64,000 nt of DNA from Ascaphus truei (Eukaryota > Chordata > Amphibia > Anura > Ascaphidae): NCBI GenBank assembly GCA_036426205.1, contig CM071570.1:142344563-142408562 (forward strand), written 5' to 3'. Numbering within the stretch: position 1 is the first letter of the stretch; every line of letters starts with the position of its first letter. The notes under the pieces were generated by a model. The model searched no databases and was not told where the DNA came from. It saw only the letters and a list, made by a program, of their open reading frames with translations. The position numbers and the translations under genes are program-made. This document shows, in pieces, positions 11,633 to 21,185 of this stretch.

Positions 11633-12033
11633 CAAATGGAAATATTGCTGTATGCTCATTTGCATGTCTTAGCAGGTCTGCAACCCCGCCTTTCCCCATT
11701 ATCACCCAGCACACAGCACTTCCACTGCAGCAAGGGATTCTTGGAAATGACATGTAAATGAGCACACAGTGCCACTTTTTGCTTCAAAACCATTAACATG
11801 GTTCCCTATAGGCTTTAGCTTGCTGCATGGTCACAGCTTTGAGCACAGCCAGGGTTAAGATGCATAGCCAGTAAACCCATCCACAGACAGCTGTTTCAAC
11901 CTTAATGGGTCTCTTCAGTGTGGGGTTGGTTATACTGGCTTTGCAAAAATGAAGCAGGATAGGTTTTACCATACTTAGTTAAGTTATGGTGGGTAAAAAA
12001 TGTGACAAAAACCCTCCACAGCAAAGCAAATAG
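11633..12033 (-). repeat. Hammerhead-bearing repeat, full unit (401 bp)
   Basis: The unit starts CAAATGGAAATATT at 11633, and the same start recurs at 12034 as a truncated second unit, giving a period of 401 bp in direct tandem. Two further copies are seen, at 49951-50330 (same orientation) and 55190-55350 (opposite orientation, partial). The minus strand contains a complete type-I hammerhead ribozyme. Tandem units of a few hundred bases, each with a hammerhead, are known from newt satellite 2 and from retrozymes, which move as small circular RNAs; whether this family moves that way is inference. Confidence 0.75.
11866..11944 (-). ncRNA. Type-I hammerhead ribozyme, copy 1
   Basis: On the minus strand the order is: outer stem GCCAGUA; inner stem CCACA; core CUGAAGA (complement of 11912-11918); stem II GACC/GGUU with a six-base loop; GAAA; the short self-complementary stem ACAGCUGU; cleavage base C; and the closing strands UGUGG and UACUGGC. 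All invariant core positions (CUGANGA, GAAA, and the UH cleavage site as GUC) are present. Predicted cleavage is between the complements of 11886 and 11885. Stem I has an internal loop, as expected for fast natural hammerheads. The 3-4 bp self-complementary stem III suggests action as a dimer. Confidence 0.85.
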
Positions 12034-12115
12034 CAAATGGAAATATTACTGTATGCTCATTTGCATGTCTTAGCAGGTCTGCAACCCCGCCTTTCCCCAT
12101 TATCACCCAGCACAC
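12034..12115 (-). repeat. Truncated second unit of the hammerhead-bearing repeat
   Basis: 82 bp nearly identical to 11633-11714, in direct orientation, ending abruptly after CACCCAGCACACA. It makes the locus a dimer-like tandem with one complete ribozyme. Confidence 0.85.
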
Positions 12116-12770
12116 ACCAAACAATATGGTCAAGTTCTTTTCCCTCACAAACCATTTTCTCTATCTGCACCCAAAGCTTTGATGAGTCATTTGCATGCAA
12201 ATTTAGTATGTGTCGCCACATAATACTTTGGGGGTAATCTGGCACCCCAAACTTTCCTGATGTTTTATTTTTTAAATAGAGTGGTCTTGCCTGTTTTGTG
12301 TTGTTTATGTTGCTATATAAAATTGCTGGCAATGCCTTATAGGTTGTTTAAAAACTGGTTAGAAAGTTTGTTTGGCAGATTTTGGTACAGCTATAGAACC
12401 CTCGGCAGGGTATTTATTCTGCCAATCTACTAAATATTTATCCTTTGCCCATGTGGCAATATCCTTTTTGTAATATGTTAGGAAAATTGTGTGTGAACAG
12501 CTCTTCTGTGTGAATGTGCTGAATTTGCAAGTATTTCACCGCATTAATTTCCACTTATCTTTTTAACGAATCTAAAGTGTCGACAGGTAGAGACATTCCG
12601 GGCTTCAGATTCGCTGGAATTCACTCTGACATGAGATAGCTGATTTGAGACATTATGAGGCTTTGGCGCAATCTGTGTCCATAATAAAGATATGGTGGCC
12701 ATCTTACATACTTGCAAATACTGTTTCACTTCCACCCACACCGAGGAGGCAGTGTCCATCTTAATCACTG
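12116..12770. other. Non-coding sequence, no gene recognised
   Basis: Two open stretches on the minus strand (12057-12332, 12544-12768) lack recognisable motifs. Nothing else is supported. Confidence 0.4.
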
Positions 12771-12924
12771 GAACTTCCTACCTCTAAATAAGCTGGACTT
12801 CCTTCAGGAAGTTGCCAGAGCATGGTTTCATGTGTGTTTCTGTTTGTTTGCATCCAGCCTTAACCTCTGCCTGTGACCCTGACGCCGATCCTTTGCCTCC
12901 TGCCTTGAACCCTGACTCCGATAT
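12771..12924 (+). repeat. LTR-like fragment next to the Gag ORF
   Basis: The CCTTGAACCCTGACTCCGAT style of pyrimidine-rich sequence resembles the R/U5 part of the sushi LTR at 41.8 kb (CCCTTGAACCCTGGCTTTTG). It may be a fragment of a related chromovirus LTR in plus orientation. The resemblance is modest. Confidence 0.35.
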
Positions 12925-14292
12925 TCACGGGATGGGTTCTTCTCCTCCTTCCGCGCTGTAAGTCACCACGGCCGTGGGACTCCGCCTCTCGGGTTGGTTC
13001 TGCACCGGCAACACGAGACTCCGCTCCGCCGCGACACAGGTAAATGCCGGTTCTTTTCCAGCACCGCTGTAGTGGTCCGCCGGTAGGCGCATCACCACCG
13101 ACGAGACTTCCACCTCTTCCTCGGAGGATATCACGATCGGATCCTCCGCAAGGTAGTCACCGGGTTCTTCTGCGATACAACCAGTGGTTGTTGGTACGAA
13201 GCTGGCGTGCTCCGGTACCTCCACTGCGGTCGCGGTCTTCTCCGCCGATGGTTCTTTCTGTTCCGTAGCCTGCAGCAGCACAGGCTCTAGGAACTGTGCC
13301 CCAAAGCAGGCACACTTGGGACCCCAGGTCGGTTTGTCACCTGGGAATTCACACTGGTCACAAGCACATCTTATGCACCCCTCTCCATCCACCCAGGCCA
13401 CCCGGTATTTTATGGGTAACCTAACATGGTTAAAGTCCATACCACCAGTCAGGTTCAATTTCTTTTGTAGACACGGGCACACCAGAAAGGATATTTTCCC
13501 CCCTTTGTATCGCCAGTCTCCATACAACTGCGGGTGTGCTTCTCTGCATTCTGTACTGTCTTTAGTATGAACAGCGGTTGCTGATCGCTGTTCACTGCGC
13601 TTGCTCCCCCTGGTGGACTGTAAAGGAGGGGCATGCTCTATAAGGGAGTGGTTCTGGCTCTGCGCTGAGTCACTCACATCACCGGGGAGGGGCTCTGAGT
13701 CCGTCACAGTCCCTGAGGGCGCGGCTCCAGCTTTCGCGCCAAACTTCCCCGCAGGGTGGGGTTTTTCCTTTGGCGCCAATCCCGGCCAACTTTCTGCAAT
13801 CTTAGCATTTGCAGCATTTTCTGCAACTGGCCCACGCGGTCTCCCAGGGAAGCGGGAACCGCCATTTTGGATCGCTCTGCCATCCATATCCGCAGCAGTT
13901 GCAACTTCATATTTCTCTAGCTCATCCACTAGCCTCCTCCAGGACAGGGGGTCACCCCGCATCCAAGAGCACCGCATCTTGACCACGACAGGATGGTCAG
14001 GTATCGCTCCTCTCAGAAATTGATCGCAAAAGTACACCTCCACCTCGGTGGCCTTAATACGATCCCCTTTTCGCATCTCCCGTAAGACTGCTCCAATCCG
14101 CAGGAGGAACTCGGATAGCTCCTCTCCGTCTTTCTGACGAAGACTGAAGTACCGCTTCATCAATTGTCCCATGTCCTCTTCACACACAATGGACTGATTG
14201 AGCATTACTACTGACTCCAATGCCGTCGTCATTTTGATTGCTGTGTTTGTTCTGATTGTACATGGAGCTCCTCTCTGCGGGGCAGCTGCCAT
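12925..14292 (-). CDS. PNMA-like Gag protein of an LTR retroelement, intact ORF
   Basis: A 455-codon ORF read on the minus strand without frameshift. Residues 44-130 (LMKRYFSLRQKDGEELSEFL followed by a helix with FLRGAIPDHP and then LVDELEKYE) resemble the capsid C-terminal region of PNMA/ZCCHC-type Gag proteins of Ty3 descent. A Gly/Pro/Ala-rich linker follows. Residues 271-330 hold a cysteine cluster (CPC, CIRCACDQC, KCACF) that is not a standard CCHC knuckle, and the C-terminal third is Glu/Val-rich. About 0.65 kb upstream on the same strand lies an LTR with TATA and AATAAA signals. No protease or polymerase is seen downstream, so the element is a 5' fragment or a Gag-only derivative. An intact ORF of this length among decayed elements could mean recent insertion or host use. 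Confidence 0.65.
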   Translation of the reverse strand: MAAAPQRGAPCTIRTNTAIKMTTALESVVMLNQSIVCEEDMGQLMKRYFSLRQKDGEELSEFLLRIGAVLREMRKGDRIKATEVEVYFCDQFLRGAIPDHPVVVKMRCSWMRGDPLSWRRLVDELEKYEVATAADMDGRAIQNGGSRFPGRPRGPVAENAANAKIAESWPGLAPKEKPHPAGKFGAKAGAAPSGTVTDSEPLPGDVSDSAQSQNHSLIEHAPPLQSTRGSKRSEQRSATAVHTKDSTECREAHPQLYGDWRYKGGKISFLVCPCLQKKLNLTGGMDFNHVRLPIKYRVAWVDGEGCIRCACDQCEFPGDKPTWGPKCACFGAQFLEPVLLQATEQKEPSAEKTATAVEVPEHASFVPTTTGCIAEEPGDYLAEDPIVISSEEEVEVSSVVMRLPADHYSGAGKEPAFTCVAAERSLVLPVQNQPERRSPTAVVTYSAEGGEEPIP

Positions 14293-14950
14293 ACCGATAC
14301 AACAAACATGCCTTGTGCACCACCTTGTGTACCTAACGTAGATCTGACTCGTGTTTGCACTACCTCAGGCTAGGCTCACTCTTTCTGTGTCTACTGTATC
14401 TCCTTCCTCCAATCTGTGCTCCCTTCGGTAAGTGATCTGGAATGGAGACTAGAGTACTCTGGCTCTTCCATGCAGTACTTGGGCGTCTACCTCCTGTTGG
14501 CTAGCCTAGTGCAGATCCTCTCCAGAATTCCTGACCACGTTAACAGGCTATCCCTTCAGGCATCCTACCCCTAGCGCTACCTCAAGGTGACTAGGACAGC
14601 TATAGCCCTCGGCTCCAGACTCACTAACCCCTTAGGTCAGTCTAGGGCGTGCTTTGCGAGGTTTTTCGTTCTCCTGACTACCCCTAGATTTTCCCTTTCC
14701 AGCACAGAGTGGCAGCAAACACTCTCCCTGTTTCCTAGTGTGCCTAGCAAAAGCCTGTCCTGTTGACAGGTCGCTCAGCAGCGCCTCCAATTGGTACGGG
14801 TTTTCCCCCCCCCAATCTCACATTGGCCCGGGTAATCTAACCTATCCCCATTACGTGATCGTGTATGGTGGTGCACCTGCAAGTAACAGAGCTCCTGAGT
14901 CTCCCGCTTGATGGTATTAGGGGATGTCATCAGGACAGGTAGCTGAGGTA
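14293..14950 (-). other. Leader between LTR and Gag ORF
   Basis: Pyrimidine-rich on the plus strand, with no open frame of note. It lies between the LTR and the Gag start codon and is probably the 5' untranslated leader. I could not place a primer binding site with confidence. Confidence 0.4.
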
Positions 14951-15533
14951 GTGTGTGCGAGTCCTACCTATATCCAGTGCAGCGCCTCCACCTCATCAGG
15001 ATCTGTGCTTCCGCAGGGAGATGGTCCTGGTGAGGAACTCCTTCTTGGTGGTGCCTTCCACTGCTGAGTAACTTCACACTCACACAGTGGAGGTATATTC
15101 AAACAGGGCATCTTTATTGATGGTTGGTATGGGCAAGCTGCCCCTCACAGCTAGCAGCTCAGCCACTCATCTCCTTGCAGCACTCCATTAGGAAGGTCCC
15201 TTACCCTAATAGATCTGCTTTCCACCTCTACTCTTAAAGAGATTCCCCAGCTTCTCTGGCTGCTGTAAACTCCTCTCTTGAGCTGCTTTGTCTCTCTCAG
15301 CTCCTCTAACTCTGCTGCGTATGCTCACTGACTCACAGCTAGCCGGAGACACTGCAACAATGTTGCAGACCTTCACGTGCCTCTCAGTGAACAGAGCAGC
15401 ACAACAACAGGAAACTGAACTCCTAACTTTAGGCAGTGCTGTGTCTTATATCACCCCCCAGAGAACAAACATGCTCTGTATCACTAAGTGGGAACACACT
15501 GCATGTTGTCACTTCCTTTGGGGACATATGACA
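14951..15533 (-). repeat. 5' LTR of the Gag-bearing element
   Basis: On the minus strand it would start TGTCATATG (complement of 15533 down). A TATA-like TATAAG lies at 15450-15445 and an AATAAA at 15118-15113, about 330 bases later, which fits U3-R-U5 order with transcription toward the Gag ORF. The inner boundary is uncertain because only one copy is present in the window. Confidence 0.5.
15445..15450 (-). promoter_or_regulatory. TATA-like box in the LTR
   Basis: TATAAG on the minus strand, upstream of AATAAA at 15118-15113 in the same orientation; a candidate LTR promoter driving the Gag ORF. Confidence 0.4.
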
Positions 15534-15664
15534 CCTCACCAGGGTGTGAGGGCAAACCTCATGATTGAATGTTAATGGAAATCCTGCACACTTACCAGGT
15601 TTACTGCCAGCATGAGAAAGAGATATGTACACCAATCTTAGACCTGGCTACATATGTGTAAACG

Positions 15665-16291
15665 CAGAGGAGTAACTTGGTGTTTTTGCAAGTTTCACTA
15701 ACTGCAAGCACACTGACAAAACACTGAGGCACACACAGCACGCTGACAGACACTGAGGCACACACAGCACACTGACAGACACTGAAGCACACTCAGATAC
15801 TGAAGCACACATGGAACACTGACAGAGCAAAGTGTAACTGAGAAGTTTACACGCAAACACACACAACATACTGACAGACTGAAACACACAAAGCAAATTG
15901 ATACACACACAGTAAACTGACACACAAATACACACAACATACCTTCCCACAACAGCACATGGTAACTCCTCCCCATGATGTTACAGAGAGCAGGGGAGGG
16001 CAGAGCTCTGCAGCTCTCTGCCCCCCCTCCCCCACCCTCTGATGCCTGCTCTCTCTGCAACACCCCCCTCCAACCCCCTCGCAGCTCACAGCTCCGATCC
16101 AGCTTTGATGCTGTGAGCACTGACTGAAGCTGTCACCACAGCTGTTAAGGGGACCGGAGGAGGAAGGGGGCCCTGACTTTAGTGATCAGAAGGCTACACA
16201 GCTGGGCCAATGTCCCGTCTCTCCTCCCTGTCGGCAAGGGTGCCGGCCCCCGGGCTTTGCCTGGGCTGCCTGGGCTATAGCTACGCCCCTG
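15665..16291. mobile_element. Possible hAT-like non-autonomous element
   Basis: The left end CAGAGGAGTAACTT and the complement of the right end CAGGGGCGTAGCTATAG look like diverged versions of the common hAT terminus CAGGGGCGTAGC. The 8-bp flanks do not match, so the pairing of these two ends is unproven. Confidence 0.3.
15700..15960. repeat. Minisatellite, unit about 29-33 bp
   Basis: Repeats of the phrase ACACTGACAGACACTGAGGCA with variable spacing. On the minus strand it yields open frames rich in Cys and Val, which are artefacts of the repeat. Confidence 0.75.
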
Positions 16292-17222
16292 CTAATTACC
16301 TAAACTGCTGATCGATTAATTCTCCTGTAACCGATCAGCAAAGATCCTGCTTCCAGGGTTCACTAAATGGCTGCCTTTTAGTTTCACTCAATCCTTCAGT
16401 CAGTGTAACTCACCGGCTACAATGTGCTCTTATATTACTAAGTGTAGCATTATCTATTCTGTTTTCAGCTAAAAATGCTAAGAATATTGTCAGCAAATTA
16501 TTACAAACAGGAAAGTTTTGCAAATATCTTACACTGCCGGGCAAGTGTGTTAAGACCTGTTATAGAAATCAAACGATACTCAGTATATTAAAACTCATTA
16601 AAAATGAAATTGAGTTGGATTAAAAAAAAATGTACAGTTGTAAGTTTTATCTTATCTCCCACCAGCAAAAAAAAGAGAGGTACATGAGAATTGTGCCAGG
16701 TAGTGTTAGAACCGGTAAATTGGTCATGCTGTGAAGTGGCTGCAGGCTTATAACCTTTTGGCCAAAGTGTTTAACTAAATGACCCTTTTTCATGAGCAGA
16801 TAAGCACTGAGGTATTGCACTATATGTTGTGCCATTTTTTATGATGCGCTGGCCTTTCTGTTTTTGTAAGTTTTATCTAATACTACAGAATTTATTTAGT
16901 TTAAAAAAAAAAAAAAAACACATGTAGGGTATTGCACGGAATAGAACTAAAATAATTTAGTTTTTTGCTAGAATGTCCCTTACAATGTTTCTGTTATGGT
17001 ATACACATGCAATACAACAGATATTTTCCATGCCCAGCTGGGGCTGTTACCCCTTCAGAGGGAAGTATCTAGGGAAGCAGGGGCTGTCTGGAGCTGAAAT
17101 TAATGCGGTTCAGACCCAGAGACTCCTTGCTTCCCACCTACTAAAAAAACCAAAAAAAACCACGGGGTAATGCCACTTTAATTTATCATATCAGTAGAAA
17201 AACATATTTAGCAAGGTTCTCT
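16292..17222. other. Non-coding sequence
   Basis: AT-rich, with an A-run at 16903-16918. No gene or known repeat recognised. Confidence 0.45.
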
Positions 17223-17230
17223 CTCTACAT

Positions 17231-17401
17231 AAGGGGTGGCCAACTCCAGACCTCCAGGGCTACCAACAGGTCAGGTTTTAAGGATATCCCTGCTTCAGCA
17301 CAGGTGGCTCAGTCATTGATTGAGCTGCCTGTGCTGAAGCAGGGATATCCTGAAAACCTGACCTGTTGTGAGCCCTTAAGGAATGGAGTTGGCCGCCCCT
17401 G
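17231..17401. mobile_element. hAT-type palindromic MITE (171 bp)
   Basis: The whole element is an inverted repeat (arms with ACAGGTCAGGTTTTAAGGATA and its complement, centre near 17315). The ends are AAGGGGTGGCC and its counterpart GGCCGCCCCTG, close to the hAT terminus CAGGGGTGGCC. The flanks CTCTACAT (17223-17230) and CTCTACAC (17402-17409) match at 7 of 8 positions, the target duplication size of hAT elements. Confidence 0.85.
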
Positions 17402-17409
17402 CTCTACAC

Positions 17410-18964
17410 ACTAGGAGGAAATTTGTAATGTCCTGCAGTTTGTTTATTTGACTGTTTAACAAAGAGAACAAATACTGTACAGTATGCTACCTATTTGCAT
17501 TTACCATCAGAGATGTCTGTTCCTTTATCATATCAGCAGCCTAGTGTAGATGCAGGGGAATATATTTAAGCACCCAATCAATTTGAGCATGATGTGATCG
17601 CTGCCAATAAAGTACACATATAAACCACTATTTGGTGGTACCCCTTTCATGGAGATTTAAAATCTTATGCAAATATGTATAGTACATCCATGGCATAAAA
17701 CAGGGAGAATTTGCACTAAGGAGCTAAATATGATGAAAGCAGCAAAAGGCCAATAAGGGATCTTTACAGATGGGCAATAATAATAATAATCATTCTGAGA
17801 GATGAATTCTCTGCTCAGGGAAAACGAACTTAATAAACTTTTCCTATCGGCTTTAAAGGAGCTCAATTTAAAGAGGCATAATTGAGCATGCAGTCTTAAC
17901 GCTGCTGCCCGACATGCTAACATGGAAAACAGTTACGCATTAATTCTGAAAATATAGCACATTCCTAGACAATTTATATTTTTATGAAATAAACCCCCAG
18001 GTTTTTTTAAACAAGTTATTATAGCCCCCCATGAATGAGTAGAGCATTAGGTGAAACATTGATTGTACTTCATCCTACAGATTTATAAGCCATAGCGAAC
18101 AGGTTTAGGTGTTTGTTTTATTTATCAATCATAAAGCTCCTCACCAGAAATAAATGACATATCTATCTAACCCAAATATATGTGTTTACTAGAATTATAA
18201 AGCTCCTAGGAGATTCTCTAGTGAAATAATACTAGTTCCTTTTACACTGTGTCTTGTGCTCTTTGCTCCTGATTGAATTTGTTGTTCATCTTTGCACCTT
18301 TACCAGCTGTTGTATGTTCTGGTTTATACAGTAGCACTGAGAGAGGAAATCCATATGCATTAGTGAATTTTGACATTCCAGCTGTCCAGTGTGCCCCTAT
18401 TTGACATTGTGAATTTGTTTTTAGGCTACAATAACATAATACTGTACATATTTTGCAACTGAATAGAATAAATAAAATCACGATCATGTTACACATGTTA
18501 CATTTAGCCCGATTTTTGCCCTGCTCTCTTGTTATACAGTATGCACATGATTAGACTAAATGTGTGCTGGAAATCAGTAGTTTGTTTTTATTTCTATGGA
18601 AGCACTTTAGGTATGCTGACCCGTTTATGCTAGTTTAAGGGATAACATGACAAGTTATTTTTCTTCATTTAGTTTCATGTTCAAGTGGATATAAAAACAG
18701 TTCTAAGGGCAGATGTGGCACTAAACCACAAGCAGACTAAGCATTTGCTTTGACCAAAAATTAGCTCAGGTTCTCCCTCTTCATTCTGAGGATTTGAAGC
18801 AGAATAATTACATAAACTTTCAAGCCTATATGTACAGTACTGTATCAATTCAAAAGTGGTGCAATTCTGGGGCAAAGCAAACTGTACCATATGTGGATCT
18901 TTTTTTTGTTAACATTAATTTTATTAATCACACACGCAGTCCCTGCAAGTTCAAAACCCAAACC
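17410..18964. other. Unique-looking AT-rich sequence
   Basis: Open stretches of 60-90 codons here have no recognisable motif. A run of AAT triplets lies at 17777-17789. Confidence 0.45.
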
Positions 18965-18967
18965 CAA

Positions 18968-19014
<47 letters not shown>

Positions 19015-19016
19015 AT
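18968..19016. repeat. (CTAT)n microsatellite
   Basis: About eleven tandem CTAT units. Confidence 0.95.
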
Positions 19017-19319
19017 ATCACTATCTTTACTGTTATCTTAAAAAAATCATGGAAGATCACAAAAGTGATCTAAATACCAGCACAACAAAGGGGGTAACTG
19101 AAAAAAAGTTTATTAATCCATCATGCAGACATATGAGGATCGTACGTATGGCTATGTGCTGCATGATGGACTGAATAAAACTTTATTCATTTACCCCTTG
19201 TGATGCTAATATTTAGATCCCTTTTGTGATGTTCAATGACTATTATAACCACCTCTACTTCAACACCTACCCCCTACTGAGGATTTCAATCTGGTTGTGC
19301 AGGATATATATATATAAAA

Positions 19320-19735
19320 TTGTGAAAGTTGTGTGAAAAAGAAAGTACCCCTCTTTGAATTCTATTTGTGAGGAGTGAGACCTTGGGACCATTGATGCAG
19401 AGAGGACAAGCGGACACTTCCTGGTTCATGTGTTTGGGGCATGAGTATTCTCATAACTAAAACGTTAAGCCTTGTTGTGAGATTTAAATTGTTTATGTTC
19501 AAGACCATTACATTTTTATCAACGATATTAAATAGGATCGGGCAACTTTTTCTTCTTTTTATATATATATATATATATTATAGTCTATTATCTATATATA
19601 ATATACACACACAGTCATGTGAAAAAGAAAGTACACCCTCTGAATTCCATGGTTTTACATATCAGGACATAATAACAATCATCTGTTCCTTAGCAAGTCT
19701 TAAAATAGGTAAATACAACCTCAGATGAACAACAA
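19320..19735. mobile_element. Tc1/mariner-like terminal repeats, nested or partial
   Basis: The terminus-like phrase TGTGAAAAAGAAAGTACACC at 19618-19637 recurs, slightly altered, at 19331-19349 in the same orientation, each followed by CTCT(TT)GAATTC. This phrase resembles ends of Tc1/mariner-type elements widespread in vertebrates. No transposase is visible. An AT-rich simple repeat at 19561-19580 lies between them. Confidence 0.4.
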
Positions 19736-20065
19736 CACATGATATTGATTGGCACAGTAATATATCGTACCCATTTAATATGGGCATGATAAGCCACCAT
19801 ATCACTCATGGTCAACCTAATACAAATCATTAAAGCAAAAAATCCACAAGAATAAAAGAAATACACAAGCACCTAAACACCCCAACAATAAAAGGATTTA
19901 AAAGCCTAATAGTACACATGAATAACGTTTATTTATCACCAAAACAGCAAAATAATTAAAATTATGTTATTCCAAAACATAAGAATAAAATGAAATAAAC
20001 ACCTATCCAACCAATTACAGAAATAAAACCACCAGCCAACAAATCAATTAAATAAATAAAAATTG
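19736..20065. repeat. A-rich repeat family, diverged copy
   Basis: Shares with 51780-52080 the order GGCACAG, a CCCAT...ATGGGCAT mini-palindrome, then GGTCAACCTAATA / GATCAACCTAAAA, then an A/C-rich tail. Diverged copy of the same family that forms the body of the palindrome-chain repeats. Confidence 0.5.
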
Positions 20066-20072
20066 GTGGTTC

Positions 20073-20940
20073 ACAGTGGTGCACTTACAGACGCATGCGC
20101 AGTAATCATCAGCTATGTGCTGTAGCTCCCATCTCAAAGAGGATTACACGCAGGTGCAGAGAGGTGATGCTCGGCTAGGAACGGACGATTAAAAACACAA
20201 TGGCAAGCTTTAGGAACGGAATGGCTCTGGAGAGGTGTCTGTCGATAAGAGGTTCAAATCCTTGAGCGAGCCTTGTGTGTGTGCGTGGGGGAGGGGAGTA
20301 CAGGGTACAGCTGCATGAAGGATTAGCTGTTCTGCAGTTCAAAGAAATTGCATATTTTCAAAAGGCGGGTCAGCATAATAATTTGATCCCTACACCCCCA
20401 AACACAGTACATAAAAAGCACACAAATCAACCATGTGCAGTCAAACTCACAGTGTCGCAGTCAAAAGCTACAGCACAGACTGAATATCATAATATCAAGA
20501 TGTTTTGGCAGGCTTGTAGAGAAAGTAAAAATAAAAAATGAGGAGAAAAAAAATCTATATTTTTTTTTGGTCACTCTCTCTTAAACTTTGCAAGCAAGCA
20601 GTGGTGAACTTACAGACGCATGCGCAGTAATCATCAGCTATCAAGCAGGAATGTGATTGAAACCAGAAAGACACACATTCAAAGGAATGGTGTGAGAGAG
20701 GTGTACTGTACTGTAGATAAGATAAGAAGTTGAAATACTGCAGTGCAGTAAATTATCCTGTGTGTGTGCGGGGGCGAGCGAGGGGAGAGCACTGTATATG
20801 CCGAAATGTGATACTTTTACAGTACTGTATACGCCTATGCGTTTCAACAATTTTCAAATGAGACATACAGTACAGCACTGCAAATGCATGGATAAATATG
20901 CAAATTTACAATTACTGCGCGCACACACGCAGACTGTGTA
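20073..20940. repeat. Diverged direct duplication, period about 528 bp
   Basis: CAGTGGTGCACTTACAGACG at 20076 recurs as CAGTGGTGAACTTACAGACG at 20600, both followed by CATGCGCAGTAATCATCAGC. Later blocks (GATAAGA near 20244 and 20717, and the GTGTGTGTGCG(T)GGGG runs) keep the same order. A chance B-box-like GGTTCAAATCC occurs at 20252, but no tRNA fold was found. Confidence 0.5.
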
Positions 20941-21185
20941 CTGATGTAGGTTGAACTGCTAAAGTATTAGACTTTGAAGACAACAGCTCGCGAACGCCCC
21001 CCTGAGTTTTTAGATGGTATTGCAGTATTGCAGACAGCGATAATAAAATGCTAATATCACGAGCGCTAAAATACCGCAATACACTCCGGACAAAAAAAAA
21101 TGCATCTGTCCGCGGTTATCAGAGTTTCACCGCTACGGTCGCAAGAGGCTAAAGGCGGCCGCCACTGTACTTAGTTTAGTTACCT
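20941..21185. repeat. GC-richer block, repeat edge suspected
   Basis: Higher GC than the neighbours, with CGCGAACGCC, CCGCGG and GCGGCCGCCACTG. Looks like part of an interspersed element, but no partner copy is in the window. Confidence 0.3.

Noticed and set aside
15648..16120. Cys/Val-rich open frames on the minus strand
   Set aside because: They are read-through of the ACACTGACAGACACTGAGGC minisatellite.
20090..20125. CTGATGA on the minus strand at 20.1 and 20.6 kb as possible hammerheads
   Set aside because: There is no GAAA after a hairpin and no stem I pairing.
20252..20262. B-box-like GGTTCAAATCC suggesting a tRNA or tRNA-derived SINE
   Set aside because: No acceptor-stem pairing or cloverleaf could be drawn and the diverged second copy does not keep the box.
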